From Berberis thunbergii (taxonomy: Eukaryota; Streptophyta; Magnoliopsida; Ranunculales; Berberidaceae), in contig QNQO01000503.1 in the NCBI GenBank assembly GCA_003290165.1, positions 1-64,000 on the forward strand: 64,000 nt of DNA. The letters run 5' to 3'. Numbering within the stretch: position 1 is the first letter of the stretch; each line of letters starts with the position of its first letter. The position numbers and the translations under genes are program-made. Below are positions 12,444 through 24,289 of the stretch, piece after piece. The notes beneath the pieces are model-generated. The model worked only from the letters and a program-made list of their open reading frames with translations. It did not search any database and was not told where the DNA came from.

Positions 12444-13369
12444 TTAAATAGAGGTTTAGTTGTTTCAAATTGGATAAATTTTAGAGCATAAAACAATGTC
12501 AAATATGGAACTGGTCTTGTCCTCTTCCTTGTTTCATCAATTTTCTACATTTCTAACAATGGTTGTTAATAAAGTACTATACTATTAGTTTTTTGCATGA
12601 GTACCAATCTTGGTGATCGATTGAAATGTATATACTTCAAGATCTGTTTTTTAAACATCTTGATGCATCATTAACGACAGTGATTTAGACAGTCTAGGGG
12701 ACGGTAGTGGCCCTGTTAGCAAATTTCAGTACTATATTAGACTGGCCATGTACATGTATTTATTCTGATGTTTCTTAGATTCCTCTTTCTGTATGTTGTA
12801 TTTATTCTGAGGTTTCTTCGATTCCTCTTTGTATATGTTGAGTGACATATTTATTGTTGTTGGCAACCGAGACTTTGACTAATTTTGCTTATGAAATAGA
12901 TAATGTGTTAATAATATATTTAATTCTTGAAAACAACCTTTGAACCTATAAAAGTATTTAGAAAGAGCCAACTTGCTTTGAAATTTTAAGGAGATAAGGT
13001 GGTGAGCCTGTTCAAGATGACAATAATGCCTCTAAAGTGAAGACGGCATGGCATCTGTGTTGGCATTTTTGGATGTAAAGAGGATCAAAGATCCATTTGA
13101 ATTGGCCTATAGTATTGTTTGGACTGCTAAGTGATATTGGACTCATTGAAGATGCCACATCGAATAAATAGAATTCATGTGTATTTTTGTTTGGAAAAAT
13201 CTAAATCCATGAAAACTAAGGGAATGAACAGGGAGTGGATAAGAGAAGATAGGAAGGAAAAGGAAGTGAAGTTAAAGATAATATTGTTGTGTGCACTGGG
13301 TGCCTTAAGAGTGAGATTGCTTCACTGCAGGCACCCTGGAAGTCATTGAGGTACCTTGACCATAGGACA
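12444..13369. other. Intergenic, no gene recognised
   Basis: AT-rich, presumably including the kinase gene's upstream region. 'ttctgatgtttcttagattcctcttt' and 'ttctgaggtttcttcgattcctcttt' at about 12760-12825 form a local direct repeat of roughly 50 bp. The short frame at 13131-13349 has no recognisable homology. Confidence 0.45.
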
Positions 13370-13720
13370 AAACGGCTGGCCTGTGATCAAGCTATTGACC
13401 GATGGGTATTTCAACATTCAATGGACACTTACTCGTTCTCCAATGATTGTTGACTGATGGTCAAATGTTAGTTGATTTGATCAACCACATCGCAACCTGT
13501 TTGACCAGAGTTTAGCAACTATCCGGATTCACTAAATAACCGATGTTGACATTATTTATCAGGTTTCCCTTATTATGAGAAAATTATAAAGAGACCGTAA
13601 TTGCTTACGCAACCTGACTAATCAACAAGACATTGATGCATCCTTTTATCAGCACATTCTGGACTAGCGCTGACTTGAGCATCATAGTGTCTTTGCAGGT
13701 ACAGCCTCATTTGTTTGATC
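13370..13720 (+). repeat. Probable decayed LTR fragment
   Basis: It ends with 'gctgacttgagcatcatagt' followed by 'gtctttgcaggta' at about 13669-13701. This resembles the GACTTGAGCGTCGGAGTG...CTTTGCAGG block common in plant LTR and TRIM elements. No second copy or coding region is seen in the window, so the extent is approximate. Confidence 0.4.
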
Positions 13721-15040
13721 TTGATGCAGTATGAAGCAATTTGGACCATCAATTTCACTAGTATCTGGTAAGTTAAATGGGCTTGATCTGAATAGATTAA
13801 AGACAGTCTTTAATTCAAACTTAACCAGTATTAAAACTTCTTAGTGGCAATCCACATCTCTGATGTGGTAGAGAAACAAGCATTAGTGACTGACTCTGAT
13901 AAAATGAAATAAGCGAAAGAATTGAGAGAGATGATGGAATGAAATTACATGGAATCCCCTAAGTAATTATAGAGCATTGCAGAGTCCAAGTAAGAAATTT
14001 TTTCTGAAGTAAAAAAGAAAACTAATCTGCATTGAATTTTATTTAGTTATTCATCCGCGATTTAGTGCATTACATGCTCATGATACATCATATTATGACG
14101 CGTCCCAGCATCCATGATTCCGTGGAATATAAAGAGCATCTCTAGGATGATAACCATAATTAGACCTGAAACAAGGTCCCCCTAAGCGTAACCCAACCAA
14201 AACATTTTATGTTTCTGATTCTGGACTCAACCAAAGTAGCAGATGGCTCTAACAATAGAATAAACCATGAAAGGGATGTGTTGTATAGCAACTAAAAGAG
14301 TGGAGATCATGTGGATAACAGAGTCGCAAGCTCTGCTCATAGGAATGTTAACTGATATTGGATCGTAAAATAGTTTATAAACGAGAAACTAAGGTTGATG
14401 TTTTGAATGATTTCCATCTAGTGATTATGCATCACAGTAGTCAAAATGAGAATTCTCTCTAAACTAAGAAACTAATCCCAATCTTCTGTGATTATTCATC
14501 CTTGATTTAATGCATGTGATCCTATATTCTAAAACATGATGCCTTTCTCACAAACATCATGGTCATTCATCTCAAATGTGGTTATTTACACTGAAATTTA
14601 AAATAATGGAAACTTTTCTCTTAACAAACCATCTGGCACTAGTTTTACCAGCTGGTCTAGCACCCGTTGGCCTCTTTATTGGAAATGCTCTTGTCGACAT
14701 ATACAAAACATTCAAAGAACTTTGGCTTGTTGTGTGACATATCAAGCTAACCCTAAAACATATTACACTCACCTACAACCCCAAATTTCACCTCTGACAT
14801 TTGCTCTAAATCACTGAAATGCTGACCGAAATCCTGCAGCATTCAAAAACTTGTTGGACCTCCAAAATTCCAACATTGATATATATTATCCCTGCCATGG
14901 TGGGTTGTTGGGGTCTTTAGAGATGATTCATCCCATTATCTATTCATCAGCTTTAACAGTTTAAATTGACTTGAACAAGAATTGGGAATAAAGAAGATAG
15001 ACCCATTTTCTTCAACCACTCCAAGTACTCAAACCTCAAC
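13721..15040. other. Intergenic upstream of plantacyanin
   Basis: No coding region recognised. A weak direct repeat of a block containing 'ttattcatcc..gattta.tgcat' occurs near 14050-14080 and 14490-14520. Confidence 0.45.
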
Positions 15041-15048
15041 CATAAAAG
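15041..15048 (+). promoter_or_regulatory. TATA-like box of the plantacyanin gene
   Basis: CATAAAAG lies about 109 bp upstream of the start codon, before a C-rich and CT-rich leader. Assigned by position and composition. Confidence 0.45.
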
Positions 15049-15149
15049 GGTGGGTGACCCCCCTCCCTTGGTTTGATCACTTACACTTCTGTTTCCTTCT
15101 TGTGTTGTTGTGAGCCTTTGTTAAGTGCTAGTTTTTGTTTGTAGTAGTT

Positions 15150-16140
15150 ATGGCTATGGGAAGAGGCAGTGCAAGTTCATTAGCGATGGTTGCTGTACTG
15201 GTTGCAATTCTGGTTCATGGTGAGATCATGGTTGAGGCTGCTACCTTCACTGTTGGAGGTTCTGGAGGTTGGTCATTTAACGCGGCTAGTTGGACCAAGG
15301 GCAAGCGTTTCAGGGCTGGAGATGTGCTTGGTATGTATTTTCAACTAATTTTACTACTACATGCATTCTTATAAATTTTAGAACTCCCTACAATAGAAAA
15401 GGCGTATCTTTGGTTCCTGGTGAGAACAAAAATTAAAATCATTACGAAAATAAATAACAAAAATGTTCAGTTGTCAATTATCCAACACAGAGCTCAGTGG
15501 GAAAGAAAAGAACATAAAAGCCTCAAAGGTAAATTTTGACAAAGTTTAGAGCTAGACCGATCCATTGACATCCCTAAGGCATGGACAGACTGATGTTTCA
15601 AATGTGTGAAATTATAGATCACAAGTTTGGTTACAATTTTTTGTCATTCTAACAATTTGAATTAGCGATTTTTAACAATACCAATTAACTTAAACAAAAA
15701 CAATGATAATAGAACAATTATTTGAAAAAAATGCACCTTTTAACAAAATTGCTAAAAAAAAATAGAGAAATAGTTATTGCATGTTCAACATCCATGCAAA
15801 GTGCACACCACTTTAGTAATTGAAAATTAGGAAATATTGCTAATCATTTTATATATTGAACTCTTTTTTTCGTCACATTTGGTGTTAGATGTTGCTTTCC
15901 TTAAAGTCTAATGAACTTTTGTGTAAAATTATGGATGCAGTGTTCAAGTACAACCCTGCAATCCACAATGTGGTGGCAGTAAACAAGAATGGTTACGACA
16001 CCTGCAAAACTCCAAAGGGTGCAAAAGTTTTCAAGAACGGAAACGATCAGATCAAGCTTGCAAAGGGTCAGAACTTCTTCATGTGCACTTTCGTCGGGCA
16101 TTGTGAATCAGGGATGAAAATCGGAGTTAACGCAATGTAA
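15150..16140 (+). CDS. Plantacyanin (basic blue copper protein)
   Basis: Two exons, 15150-15330 and 15941-16140, joined across a GT-AG intron in phase 1, giving 126 aa. The ATG at 15150 (MAMGRGSASSLAMVAV) is the first that opens directly onto a signal peptide, which should end near VEA before ATFTVGGSGGW. The type I copper ligands are visible: His in HNVVAVN, Cys in MCTFVGHC, His in GHC, and Met in ESGMKIG. The Cys pair for the conserved disulphide (YDTCKTP and GHC) is present. There is no GPI-anchor tail, as expected for plantacyanins rather than uclacyanins or stellacyanins. Family members are small secreted wall proteins linked to pollen-tube guidance and anther development. AATAAA at 16180 is a plausible poly(A) signal. 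Confidence 0.95.
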
Positions 16141-16656
16141 TTGAATATTAAAACTAGTAACTAATTAGTAGTAATGAACAATAAAAGGGAGGTAATGTTA
16201 TAGAGAGATATAGTAATTGAGATGATGAAGTCTTTGTTATTATAGCACTCTGTTAAAGAGAATGGCAATAGGAGTAAAGTGAGTGCAATGATCATGTTCC
16301 CCTTTTGAGTTTAGAAAATGAATGAATGTTATCATCTCTGTTGTGTCTGACAAATTACTGTGTTATTGGCATTATGGCTTCATGTAATGATTTATGCCAT
16401 TGTTTGTGGAGATCCAAATAGGATCCTTTGTGCAAGTTGAGACTTACAGATGACGATTTCACCATGATAATTTTATGGGCATGAGTTCTTTTGTTCTTAT
16501 TGTGTGGAACAAACACATGTGGACTGTGGAGCAATTGGGCAAAGGGAAAATGGCTTGAAGCCTTAATGAATGCTGAGTTCCAACTAAGAAGAGTCTTGTA
16601 GAAAAAAATCGGGTCTTAAGGGCGGAGGGAAAGCCTCGGATCTTGGTAATGAGGAG
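16141..16656. other. 3' UTR of plantacyanin and LINE 5' edge
   Basis: Contains the AATAAA at 16180 and AT-rich sequence. From about 16600 it becomes GC-richer and probably belongs to the LINE derivative that follows; I could not fix its 5' boundary. Confidence 0.5.
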
Positions 16657-17907
16657 GTGACCAAGCCAAAGGTTGAACCCAACACTGTGCAACAATATGG
16701 CCCCGTTAGCAAAAAAGATAAGGCTCTCATTCTTGCAGCAAGTCCGAGTGGCGCAAAGCATAGTCAGGGGGAGGAGATTAATGAGGAAGTTGGGGAGAAG
16801 AGGCCGGTGGCCATGGATCCGGGTAAGGTGTTTTTGTCAAACAAATTTGAGGCGCTCACTACAAACATTGGTGCAGAGGAGAGGGAGAACATGGTTCATG
16901 TTAGTGCTGAGCAAGTTCCAGAAACTACGGAAGAATGCCTCCTAGAGGGGGGTTATACAACTTCGGAGATTGCAAATGCTATTGGAATTCAAAAACAGCC
17001 GACACAGCCAACAGATGACATAATCTCAGGGGCCAAGAGTGGCCTTTCCGACGACATGCCAAATGAAATTATCCGCCCGGAACATCATTTTGTGGCAAGG
17101 TCGCACAATGACATTGGGGACGCTCAATTGGGGCTTCCTGGATCCGAGACACGCGCTTCATTGGCAGGGAAATTAGGAGTGGCTTCGCCCCAGCCAGCTC
17201 ACGACCCCAAACAGAATGCGCTCACCACCAGTCCCAGCCCTGAGTCAGAGCACGGTCTTAGCCAGATGACGGCTATGGGCACTCCACGGGTCCGGCCTGA
17301 TCACGGACCCAGCCCGTCCTTGACTCGAGCAGGACAACAGTCACACTGCCCACGGCCTCCTAGTCCACGGCCCGAGGCCACGGTCAGTCCACGGCCCCAG
17401 CCTATTCACGGCCCCAACCCAAGGGACGCGCTACCTCAGACAGCACGCGACTTGCTCGCCGTTGGTGACTCTTTAGTGCCGCAAACAAAATCGAGTGAAA
17501 TGTTACAGGAAGTAGAGGCTGCCCCGGTGAAGCCGACAGTGATGGAACGTTTGGCAGAGGTTTTGGCCAAGCGCTCTCAATCCGCGGTAACTGGTAACTT
17601 TTCAGTGCCAGCGACAACAAGGAACGACAAGGATGGGAGTTTGTTTGATGTCGTCGTTCAGCTGTTTGAGGAGAACCGTGCTTTGCGATTAAAGAAACAA
17701 TCTATGACCACTAATACACTTGATAGCACCTCAGATGATAGTGACGAGGCTCCGTCGGAATCGGAGTTGGGGCCGGAATCACATGCTATTAATGATATAA
17801 ATTTGGGGGCGCACTCCGATAAGGATCTACAACACAAAGTCAAACCGGCGCCCCTTCCGGGCAAGCGTCGTAAGACTAAGAGGGGTAAATCTACCTCCCG
17901 AGCTTAA
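16657..17907 (+). CDS. LINE ORF1 C-terminal region, 416 codons
   Basis: An open frame with markedly higher GC content than its surroundings. It has no folded domain I recognise: a Pro/Ser/His-rich middle (repeated R-P and S-P, e.g. PRPPSPRPEATVSPRP), then an acidic Ser/Asp/Glu stretch (STSDDSDEAPSESELGPES) and a basic end (PGKRRKTKRGKSTSRA). The RRM-like or DUF4283 part and the zinc knuckle of plant L1 ORF1 are absent. The assignment rests on position: it is followed at once by an ORF2-like start and a LINE 3' end. It may be a disordered RNA-binding tail or no longer a protein at all; the first ATG may not be a true start, since the element looks 5'-truncated. Confidence 0.55.
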   Translation: MTKPKVEPNTVQQYGPVSKKDKALILAASPSGAKHSQGEEINEEVGEKRPVAMDPGKVFLSNKFEALTTNIGAEERENMVHVSAEQVPETTEECLLEGGYTTSEIANAIGIQKQPTQPTDDIISGAKSGLSDDMPNEIIRPEHHFVARSHNDIGDAQLGLPGSETRASLAGKLGVASPQPAHDPKQNALTTSPSPESEHGLSQMTAMGTPRVRPDHGPSPSLTRAGQQSHCPRPPSPRPEATVSPRPQPIHGPNPRDALPQTARDLLAVGDSLVPQTKSSEMLQEVEAAPVKPTVMERLAEVLAKRSQSAVTGNFSVPATTRNDKDGSLFDVVVQLFEENRALRLKKQSMTTNTLDSTSDDSDEAPSESELGPESHAINDINLGAHSDKDLQHKVKPAPLPGKRRKTKRGKSTSRA

Positions 17908-17908
17908 G

Positions 17909-17977
17909 ATGATGGAAAATCTTAATTTTTGGAATGCTCGTAGGGTTGGTAATAAGGCTATGAAGAGGAGAACATAA
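17909..17977 (+). pseudogene. LINE ORF2 start stub
   Basis: MMENLNFWNARRVGNKAMKR then two more codons and a stop. It resembles the endonuclease start of plant L1 ORF2, where 'ilfWNaRGlgn' is typical. The rest of the endonuclease, the RT and the RNase H are absent. Confidence 0.6.
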
Positions 17978-18469
17978 AATATGGTGGTGGCTCATAAAGT
18001 CAGATTTCTTCATTGCCAGCATTGGTGATATGTTGGTTTTATGTATTTTGGTTTTTGGATGCGGCCCAATTTTTTGTTTTGGTTATATTACGGGTAAAGT
18101 CGTCATGTACCCCCGTATTGATTGTAAATCAATCTGCTTGACAAGTAATAAAGGTTTGGCATTCCAGAGGTATAATAAAAAAAAAAAAAAAAAAAAAAAT
18201 CTTCAAATTGGCATTTCTTAAATGGTTGTTGGCACATGAAAATTGGATTTGGGTTGAAATCGTTTTGGCTTATTTAAGGTGCTATTTTACTAAAAATAAT
18301 TAAAATATAATTTTCAAAATTCGTCATCTTTTATAATAAATTGTTAATCATTTAAAGGGCTTGGACTTTTCGGGCTGTGAAGTCTCCAACCCGATCTCAT
18401 AGACTACTAACCCGTGGCCCACAATCTTCGGGGTTGATTTGGATAGGCTGCCCAAGTTGCACATATAAG

Positions 18470-18971
18470 TAGGGGTGGGCATCCCATCCCGCGATCCCGT
18501 TCCCGTCCCGTCCCGATTTTTCTGGGTCTTAATGGGATTGAATAATTTCATCCCGATCCCGTCCCGTCCCGATCTAGAATGGGATGGAATGGGATGAAGA
18601 TTTTCAATCCCGCCAATCTTGTCCTGTCCCGAACTAATTTTTTAATATTAATTATTAATATTTTTATTTACTTATTTATTTATTTTATGAACATTTGCAT
18701 AAAATGTTCAGGCTTCCAGGCCCAGCAAGCTTCCAGCAGGCCTTCTAGGCTTCCAGCAGCAGCAGCAGCAAGCCTTCCAGGCTTCCAACAGTCCAGGCTT
18801 TTATTTGATATATCCAGATTAGCACGCTGATCCCGTCCCGTCCCGAACCCGTTTGGGATAGGACGAGGTTGGGATGAGGTTTTTTCCATCCCGTCCCGTC
18901 CCGATCCCGTATGAACGGGATGGGATAGGGATGGGCATATCTCGTCCCATCCCGTCCCGTGCACACCCCTA
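18470..18971. mobile_element. Non-autonomous hAT element, 502 bp
   Basis: Termini TAGGGGTGGGCA and TGCACACCCCTA form inverted repeats, flanked by a perfect 8-bp target duplication CATATAAG (18462-18469 and 18972-18979), the hAT signature. Subterminal regions carry many copies of CCCGTCCCG / CGGGACGGG in both orientations, likely transposase-binding sites. The interior has a short CAG/AGC run and no transposase. Confidence 0.9.
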
Positions 18972-18979
18972 CATATAAG

Positions 18980-19477
18980 AATAAGTACTGTTTAAGAAAG
19001 TTTTAGAAATATTGTAAGCCTTACTGAGTATTGCCAGTGGAACCTAGTGAGTTGTACGCAAACCCAAGATACGCCTAAATCGGCATTTTTGTTGATCTTT
19101 TGAACATTGGATTCACAAGTGTAATGGTAAATCACCTTTGACCTTAAAATTGGCAAAATTTGATGTGCCTTTAAGGGTATTTTTGGTACCGTGATAAAAA
19201 TTACTAGCATGTACTCTGGTGGGTGCCCCTAGAAACAGTCAAATGCGTTGAACCTTAGCATAAATGACAATCAAGAATCGAGATCCTCCCCATAGATCAC
19301 TCCACCCTGATAGATTACCCTGGAGGAGGTATAAACAGAGATGAGTGACAGGTAAATGGGCATCTGAGATAGATATACAAAAACCTTTAAGATTCTTTTC
19401 TAGTGGGTATTACTACTTTTAGAGTTTATCACGAGTTGCAACTGACTTAAGCATCAAAGGAGCATCCCAAGCAACCT
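18980..19477. other. Intergenic, no gene recognised
   Basis: No coding pattern. The frame at 18992-19210 is not recognisable. Confidence 0.45.
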
Positions 19478-19680
19478 CCCCCCCCCCCCCCTTGGGTCGA
19501 GTTTGTGATCTCGAGCAGAGTCAGAATTTTGTCCAAGTAGTCATCCCTAGCAAAATCATGATTCCATCCGAGTAGTCATCTTGATAGTAGAGTCAAGATT
19601 CTATTAGAGTACTCATCCTGAGCAAGGTTAGGATTTCGTCTAGGTAGTCATCTCGAGCATAACTATAACATTATTTAGCA
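19478..19680. repeat. C14 run followed by a 35-37-bp degenerate minisatellite
   Basis: A run of 14 C (19478-19491) precedes about four imperfect units built on 'gtagtcatc ctgagcaagg' and 'ttaggatttcgtctag', with the 'gtagtcatc' core recurring near 19537, 19573, 19609 and 19645. The units are too diverged for recent expansion. Confidence 0.65.
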
Positions 19681-19858
19681 ATCCTAAGCATGGTAAACTG
19701 AAAATTACCAGAATTTTTTCGACACCATCAAACCAACCCAAGGATTAACTCAAATGCTGATACAATCCATTAGGTAAGGCCCGACATCAATGTGCAACAT
19801 ACACATGAGATTGTTAGGCGGTGTTTTTTTTTTAAGTGGTTGGAAGCTAACTTCTAAC

Positions 19859-20302
19859 TAGTGTTCTAACAAACGGTTGCCTAGGCGCTAGGCGTTAAAA
19901 AAACGCCCAGCCATTAATGATTACTTAATGGAATTTTCAAAGGATTTGCCGGTACCAATTTTAGTAATGTAGATTTTATCAAACATTACTGAGGTCATTC
20001 ATGCAATTTGAAGAAAAATAAAATAATAGGTTTGGATATTTGTCCACAAATTCAACTTTGTATAAAGTACTCATCATGACCAACTTCAGTCATTTGAATT
20101 TTAATAAAATTTGTTCATGATTGTTAATATTTCATGTTTATAAAATTTGCATACATATTTTGGCATTAAATTGTATGTAATTTATAAGGTATTATGTTTA
20201 AATTTTGTAAATTATTAAAGTTCTAATACAAAATCTAAAACCGCCTAGGCGCTAGGCACCTACTCACCGCTCGCCCAACGCCTAGCACTTTTTAAAACAT
20301 TG
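19859..20302 (-). mobile_element. hAT-type MITE with GCCTAGGCGC ends, 444 bp
   Basis: Starts TAGTGTTCTAAC and ends TTTTAAAACATTG, with imperfect inverted ends containing GCCTAGGCGCTAGGCG and its complement. It is flanked by an 8-bp duplication with one mismatch (CTTCTAAC at 19851-19858, TTTCTAAC at 20303-20310). It shares ends and interior with the element at 61675-62295, in the opposite orientation. No coding capacity. Confidence 0.85.
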
Positions 20303-20490
20303 TTTCTAACTAGAGTTAGAAGTTTTGAACGAACTTCTAAACGAACTATTTGTTTTGTTTTTTAATGAGTTGTTGATTAAAAGTTGTAAAATTAAATAGT
20401 ATTTGTTTTTAGGTGCTGAGCTGAAGTTCTTTTACATTTTTGCCCACCACCTCAATTCCCACCGCCCACTGCAAACAACCAACATTAATG

Positions 20491-23160
20491 TCACGCCTCG
20501 ATTTTTGAACAAATAAATTAATAGATTGTCCAAAACCCAAGGCATGACAGAAACAAATTAAATGGTACAATCATAAGGCAGTAAATAAAATAATAACCTT
20601 CCTCAACATTTTTCCTCTAAAAATGAGGTCCACAATTATAAACCTGGGTCACAATATAAATTAATGAAAATTACATTGATCAATTCCCAAATAAATCCTT
20701 GACTTAAAAATCTGAGCATTTATAACTAAACCCTACATCTGATTACCTATGAATAATAATAACTCAAGATCTAACAAAAAACGTGTTGAATCCTCAGCTA
20801 TCGCCACGCAGCTAATACCACCCTTGCGCTTCAATTAACCCAAATAAGTATCTGGGGCTACGCTCATTAAGAACGCACCCAAATTTGTAAAACGATACAA
20901 AATTCGGGTCAATATATTAATACTGGTGTGAGCAAACTTACAAATCGAGACTATTAAATATCATAAAAAAAATGCATTTCACCTTAAGGAAGACAGGTAG
21001 TTCTCGTTCGAGAATCGAATGAACTGTTAGTTTCTTCCCTCAAGGCTAACCTAATACATCCTAAAATAATCCATGCACATTTTCATGTTATGATCAATTC
21101 AATGGTTTTCTTTATTTTCCAAATTCTTAGCTTATTTTCCACAATCGCACTCTCCTTCTGTGCCGAACACACCTCACCCCAAGTGTGCCTCCCTTGCCAT
21201 CAAAGCCACTCGGAGCGTACATGACCTAAGTTGGGTGCCACATCGAGTGTCGTGTCATCTCACCCAAAGTTCGATACCTGACAAGTATTTCCTAAATGCT
21301 ACACGTACTACCGAATTCACATGGAACGGCGTACCGATATGCAAGCAAGTCTACATACTCAAAATTATATCACATGTATACAAGCAAGTCTGTATACAAA
21401 AAATTTCTTTTTTTTTTACTTCATTTTCAGAGTTGTGGAAAAGAGCCTAAAAAAATCAATTAATCCTCAAAATTCTTTTACGGTGACACTATGTTAACCA
21501 TAAACACTTCGACCACAAATATTCACCATTTCTTTTGGGGGAAGTAAATAATTTTTTTTTCATAACAGAAAACAGGGATCAGACCATTCCATATAATGAT
21601 ACTCCTTAGCAAGACAATTTTCATATCAATCAAATGCAAGTTTATCATATGATTACATACTAACCACGTATTTCAAGTCATAACGTAAAATTACAAATAC
21701 TAACTTACATAACACTACTAATACCCAAGTTTTATTTACACGGTGAAACTCTAGCACACCCAAAATGAACCTCGTAGCTAAAACCACCTAGCATGCTAAT
21801 TAGCCCCATTAGATCAAAACATTATCCCTAGTTATGATTGACCCTGTCACCATGAGCATAACAATGTACATGAAAGAACTATCAAAATGATAAGTACTTG
21901 ATCAACTTCTATATAAGATATGCACATATTATATAAAATATGCTCGTACTGTATGAAAAAATCACTACCCGTATAAAGTCATATAAAAACAATGTACATG
22001 AAAACATTATCCGAATGATAAGTACTCGATCAACTTCTATATAACATGAGCTCAGACCCAAAAGGTAATACAGTGATGTCTTACATCGTTGCCTTATTAG
22101 AATACACTACACCTTCCAACCACTTTCATATAGCTAACAAGCTCACATATGAATTGTTGTAAGGTGAGAAGTGTGCAATCAATGCTGCTAGTATATGAAC
22201 TAGATGGAGAGATACCCTGGGCTAAGTTTAAGCCTTTTTTTCATAGCAAGTTCCCTTCAAGTCAAAAACAGGTAATGCAATGGGTAGTTATAACCAGGAC
22301 CCTAAAGCTGGCATGATGAACTATATAATCCCTAAATGCAATTTTTTTTTGTTCAAAGCAATGTTTATTTAGGCAAAGATATTGTAATGCTTCCATCAAG
22401 TACCAATTACATCAGTCAAAGACAACCCACAAACACAAACAAATGATTGTATGATTGTTCTAAAGATATTCATTGGAAAAGTAGTTGTTACAACACTATA
22501 GACATGATCTGCTAAGAAAATCTAATGTCACACCTACCATGGGAATTTATCATGCAAGACATTGTCGAGTAGAACTCACAAATTTTAGATGTAACCCATA
22601 AACCAAACATTATTAAATTCACATAATTAATACAAGATATGGGAGAATCACTCACTAACTTCAAGTACTAAAATTTTGTTATACAAGAGTTTCTAAAATT
22701 GGATCAATGACTTTTTCTCTACCTCGAGTGAGATCTAACTGTTGGATGAACTCCAAACCAATGGTACGCTTTTCATACGTGTGTTATGAATATATGGATT
22801 TAATTTGAAAGTATTCTTACCTCTAAAAGGTCTCAATCCACTGAAAATACTAAGACTATGCAAAACTGTCTTTATTACGGGATTTAAGTAAAAACCTAGT
22901 TTTAGGTTTTCTCTTTCAACTCATCTAATTGTTACGAAAATACAATAAAATTTCATATTTAGGATTTATATTTGTATTAAACCCTAATCTTAATCAATTG
23001 AATAAAAAAAATCAAATAATTATCAATATCAAATATTGTATAATTCGATAGAGTTTAACTCACTATTTTGTCGAAAATGTCACGTCCCGATTTTCGAAGA
23101 AACGGATTATCCTACGTGGTTTTTAGGATTTTCGTTTTCTTCGAAAATCGGGGCATGAAA
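20491..23160. repeat. Decayed Ty3/gypsy LTR-like sequence
   Basis: Begins TGTCACGCCTCGATTTTTG, and a second start-like block, TGTCACGTCCCGATTTTCGA at 23079, forms a hairpin with CTTCGAAAATCGGGGCATGA at about 23138-23157. TGTCACG(C/T)CCCGATTTT is a common start of Tekay/Del-type chromovirus LTRs. The region between has no gene, is AT-rich and contains locally repeated phrases such as 'aatgatAAGTACTcgatcaacttctatata' near 21890 and 22015. Boundaries and the number of LTRs are uncertain. Confidence 0.45.
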
Positions 23161-24289
23161 ATTAACCCCTTCTCCACTTGTTTTCTCTCTTACAAATACC
23201 ATTGAGATCACTTTTCACCACTACCCGAACACCAGCATATATCCCTCTCCATTCCTGGAACAATCTTTACTAGAGAGGAAGAAAAAGAGAAGGAGAGAGA
23301 AAGAGGAAGAGAGGAGGCCAGGGAAGGTGGTGAATACAGTGGCGGCATTGCTCGCATGATAAAGATGAGGTGACAAAAAAATGGGATGGACATAACTAAA
23401 AACAAACACTCTTTTTTCAGAACCTATTCAAAACAAAAACACAAACACCTTTTTAGCCTTAGGATAACACCCTAACATTCATACACACCTAAAGATAACC
23501 AACTTCTTGCATGCCTTTGGGCGTTGGTCCCATTCCAGGGCTTTGGGTGTAGCACTTAAAGTACGTGATAAATCTCATTGTCTATCCCTCACACTTGCAC
23601 TAAAAAGCCCCAACACGTCTAGAGTGCTAGACCCTGACGCCAGAAGAGTGCCAGGGTGTGTTGTTCAGTACGTGTTGAGGAGAGAGAATGGCTAAAGAGA
23701 AATAAAAAACCCTCACCTCTCTGAACTCACATTCATTTTTCCCCTCCCCAAGGAAAGAAGATTTTGGTAGTTGCTTGTTTCAAGTTGGAAAACAACCCAT
23801 TGAGATGACCCAAGAATTTCTCTATTTCGATTCTGCTAGTCCTTGGGAACAGCGTAGCGACAGATAATTAAGAATCAGAATAGGTCCATCCCAGGGGATA
23901 AATCAATAAGAAATGTTATTTGCTTCGTAAGAAGAAGAATGAACTTCTATGAAATGCAAGAGTTTCACGGGAATTATCTTGATCGTCGGGTATCATTGAA
24001 ACTAAAAATAGGAAGAAGTGTTATCAAACGATTTCCTGCAATTCTTCCCAGTATGGAATGAGTAAAGAATCAAGCTACAAGTCTCGATCTATACGAAATG
24101 CACTGGGTTTTTTTGTGTTTCTTTCTATTTCTTTGATAGCAGAAGAGTACGTGCGGAGCCTTAAAAATGTAATATAATAGGCAACTACTCTAGACTTGCT
24201 TCTTCAAGCTTCGCGCGCTACTTGTTGCTTGCTCACTTAGTGCTTATGCCCCTTTAGAGTAGGGGCAAGCCTTGTCTACGAAGCTTTGC
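23161..24289. other. Unassigned, probably transposon-derived
   Basis: Contains a purine-rich block (23270-23330) and the better-composed stretch 23760-24100, whose origin I cannot name. No supported gene. Confidence 0.4.

Larger units (their letters stand above)
16657..18199 (+). mobile_element. Non-autonomous L1-type LINE derivative with poly(A) tail
   Basis: An ORF1 C-terminal region, then 23 codons that look like the start of ORF2, then directly a 3' untranslated region with 'ttacgggtaaagtcgtcatg' and 'caagtaataaagg', ending in an A run at about 18178-18199. Nearly all of ORF2 is missing. The last part of the 3' region matches the minus-strand LINE at 36629-37020. The 5' end probably begins near 16600. 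No clear target duplication was found. Confidence 0.75.

Noticed and set aside
18579..18966. Open frames inside the hAT at 18470
   Set aside because: They cross the subterminal repeats and a CAG run; no transposase motif.
21160..21450. 96-codon frame with Cys/His residues
   Set aside because: Lies in the LTR-like region 20491-23160; no domain, and the text resembles repeated LTR phrases.
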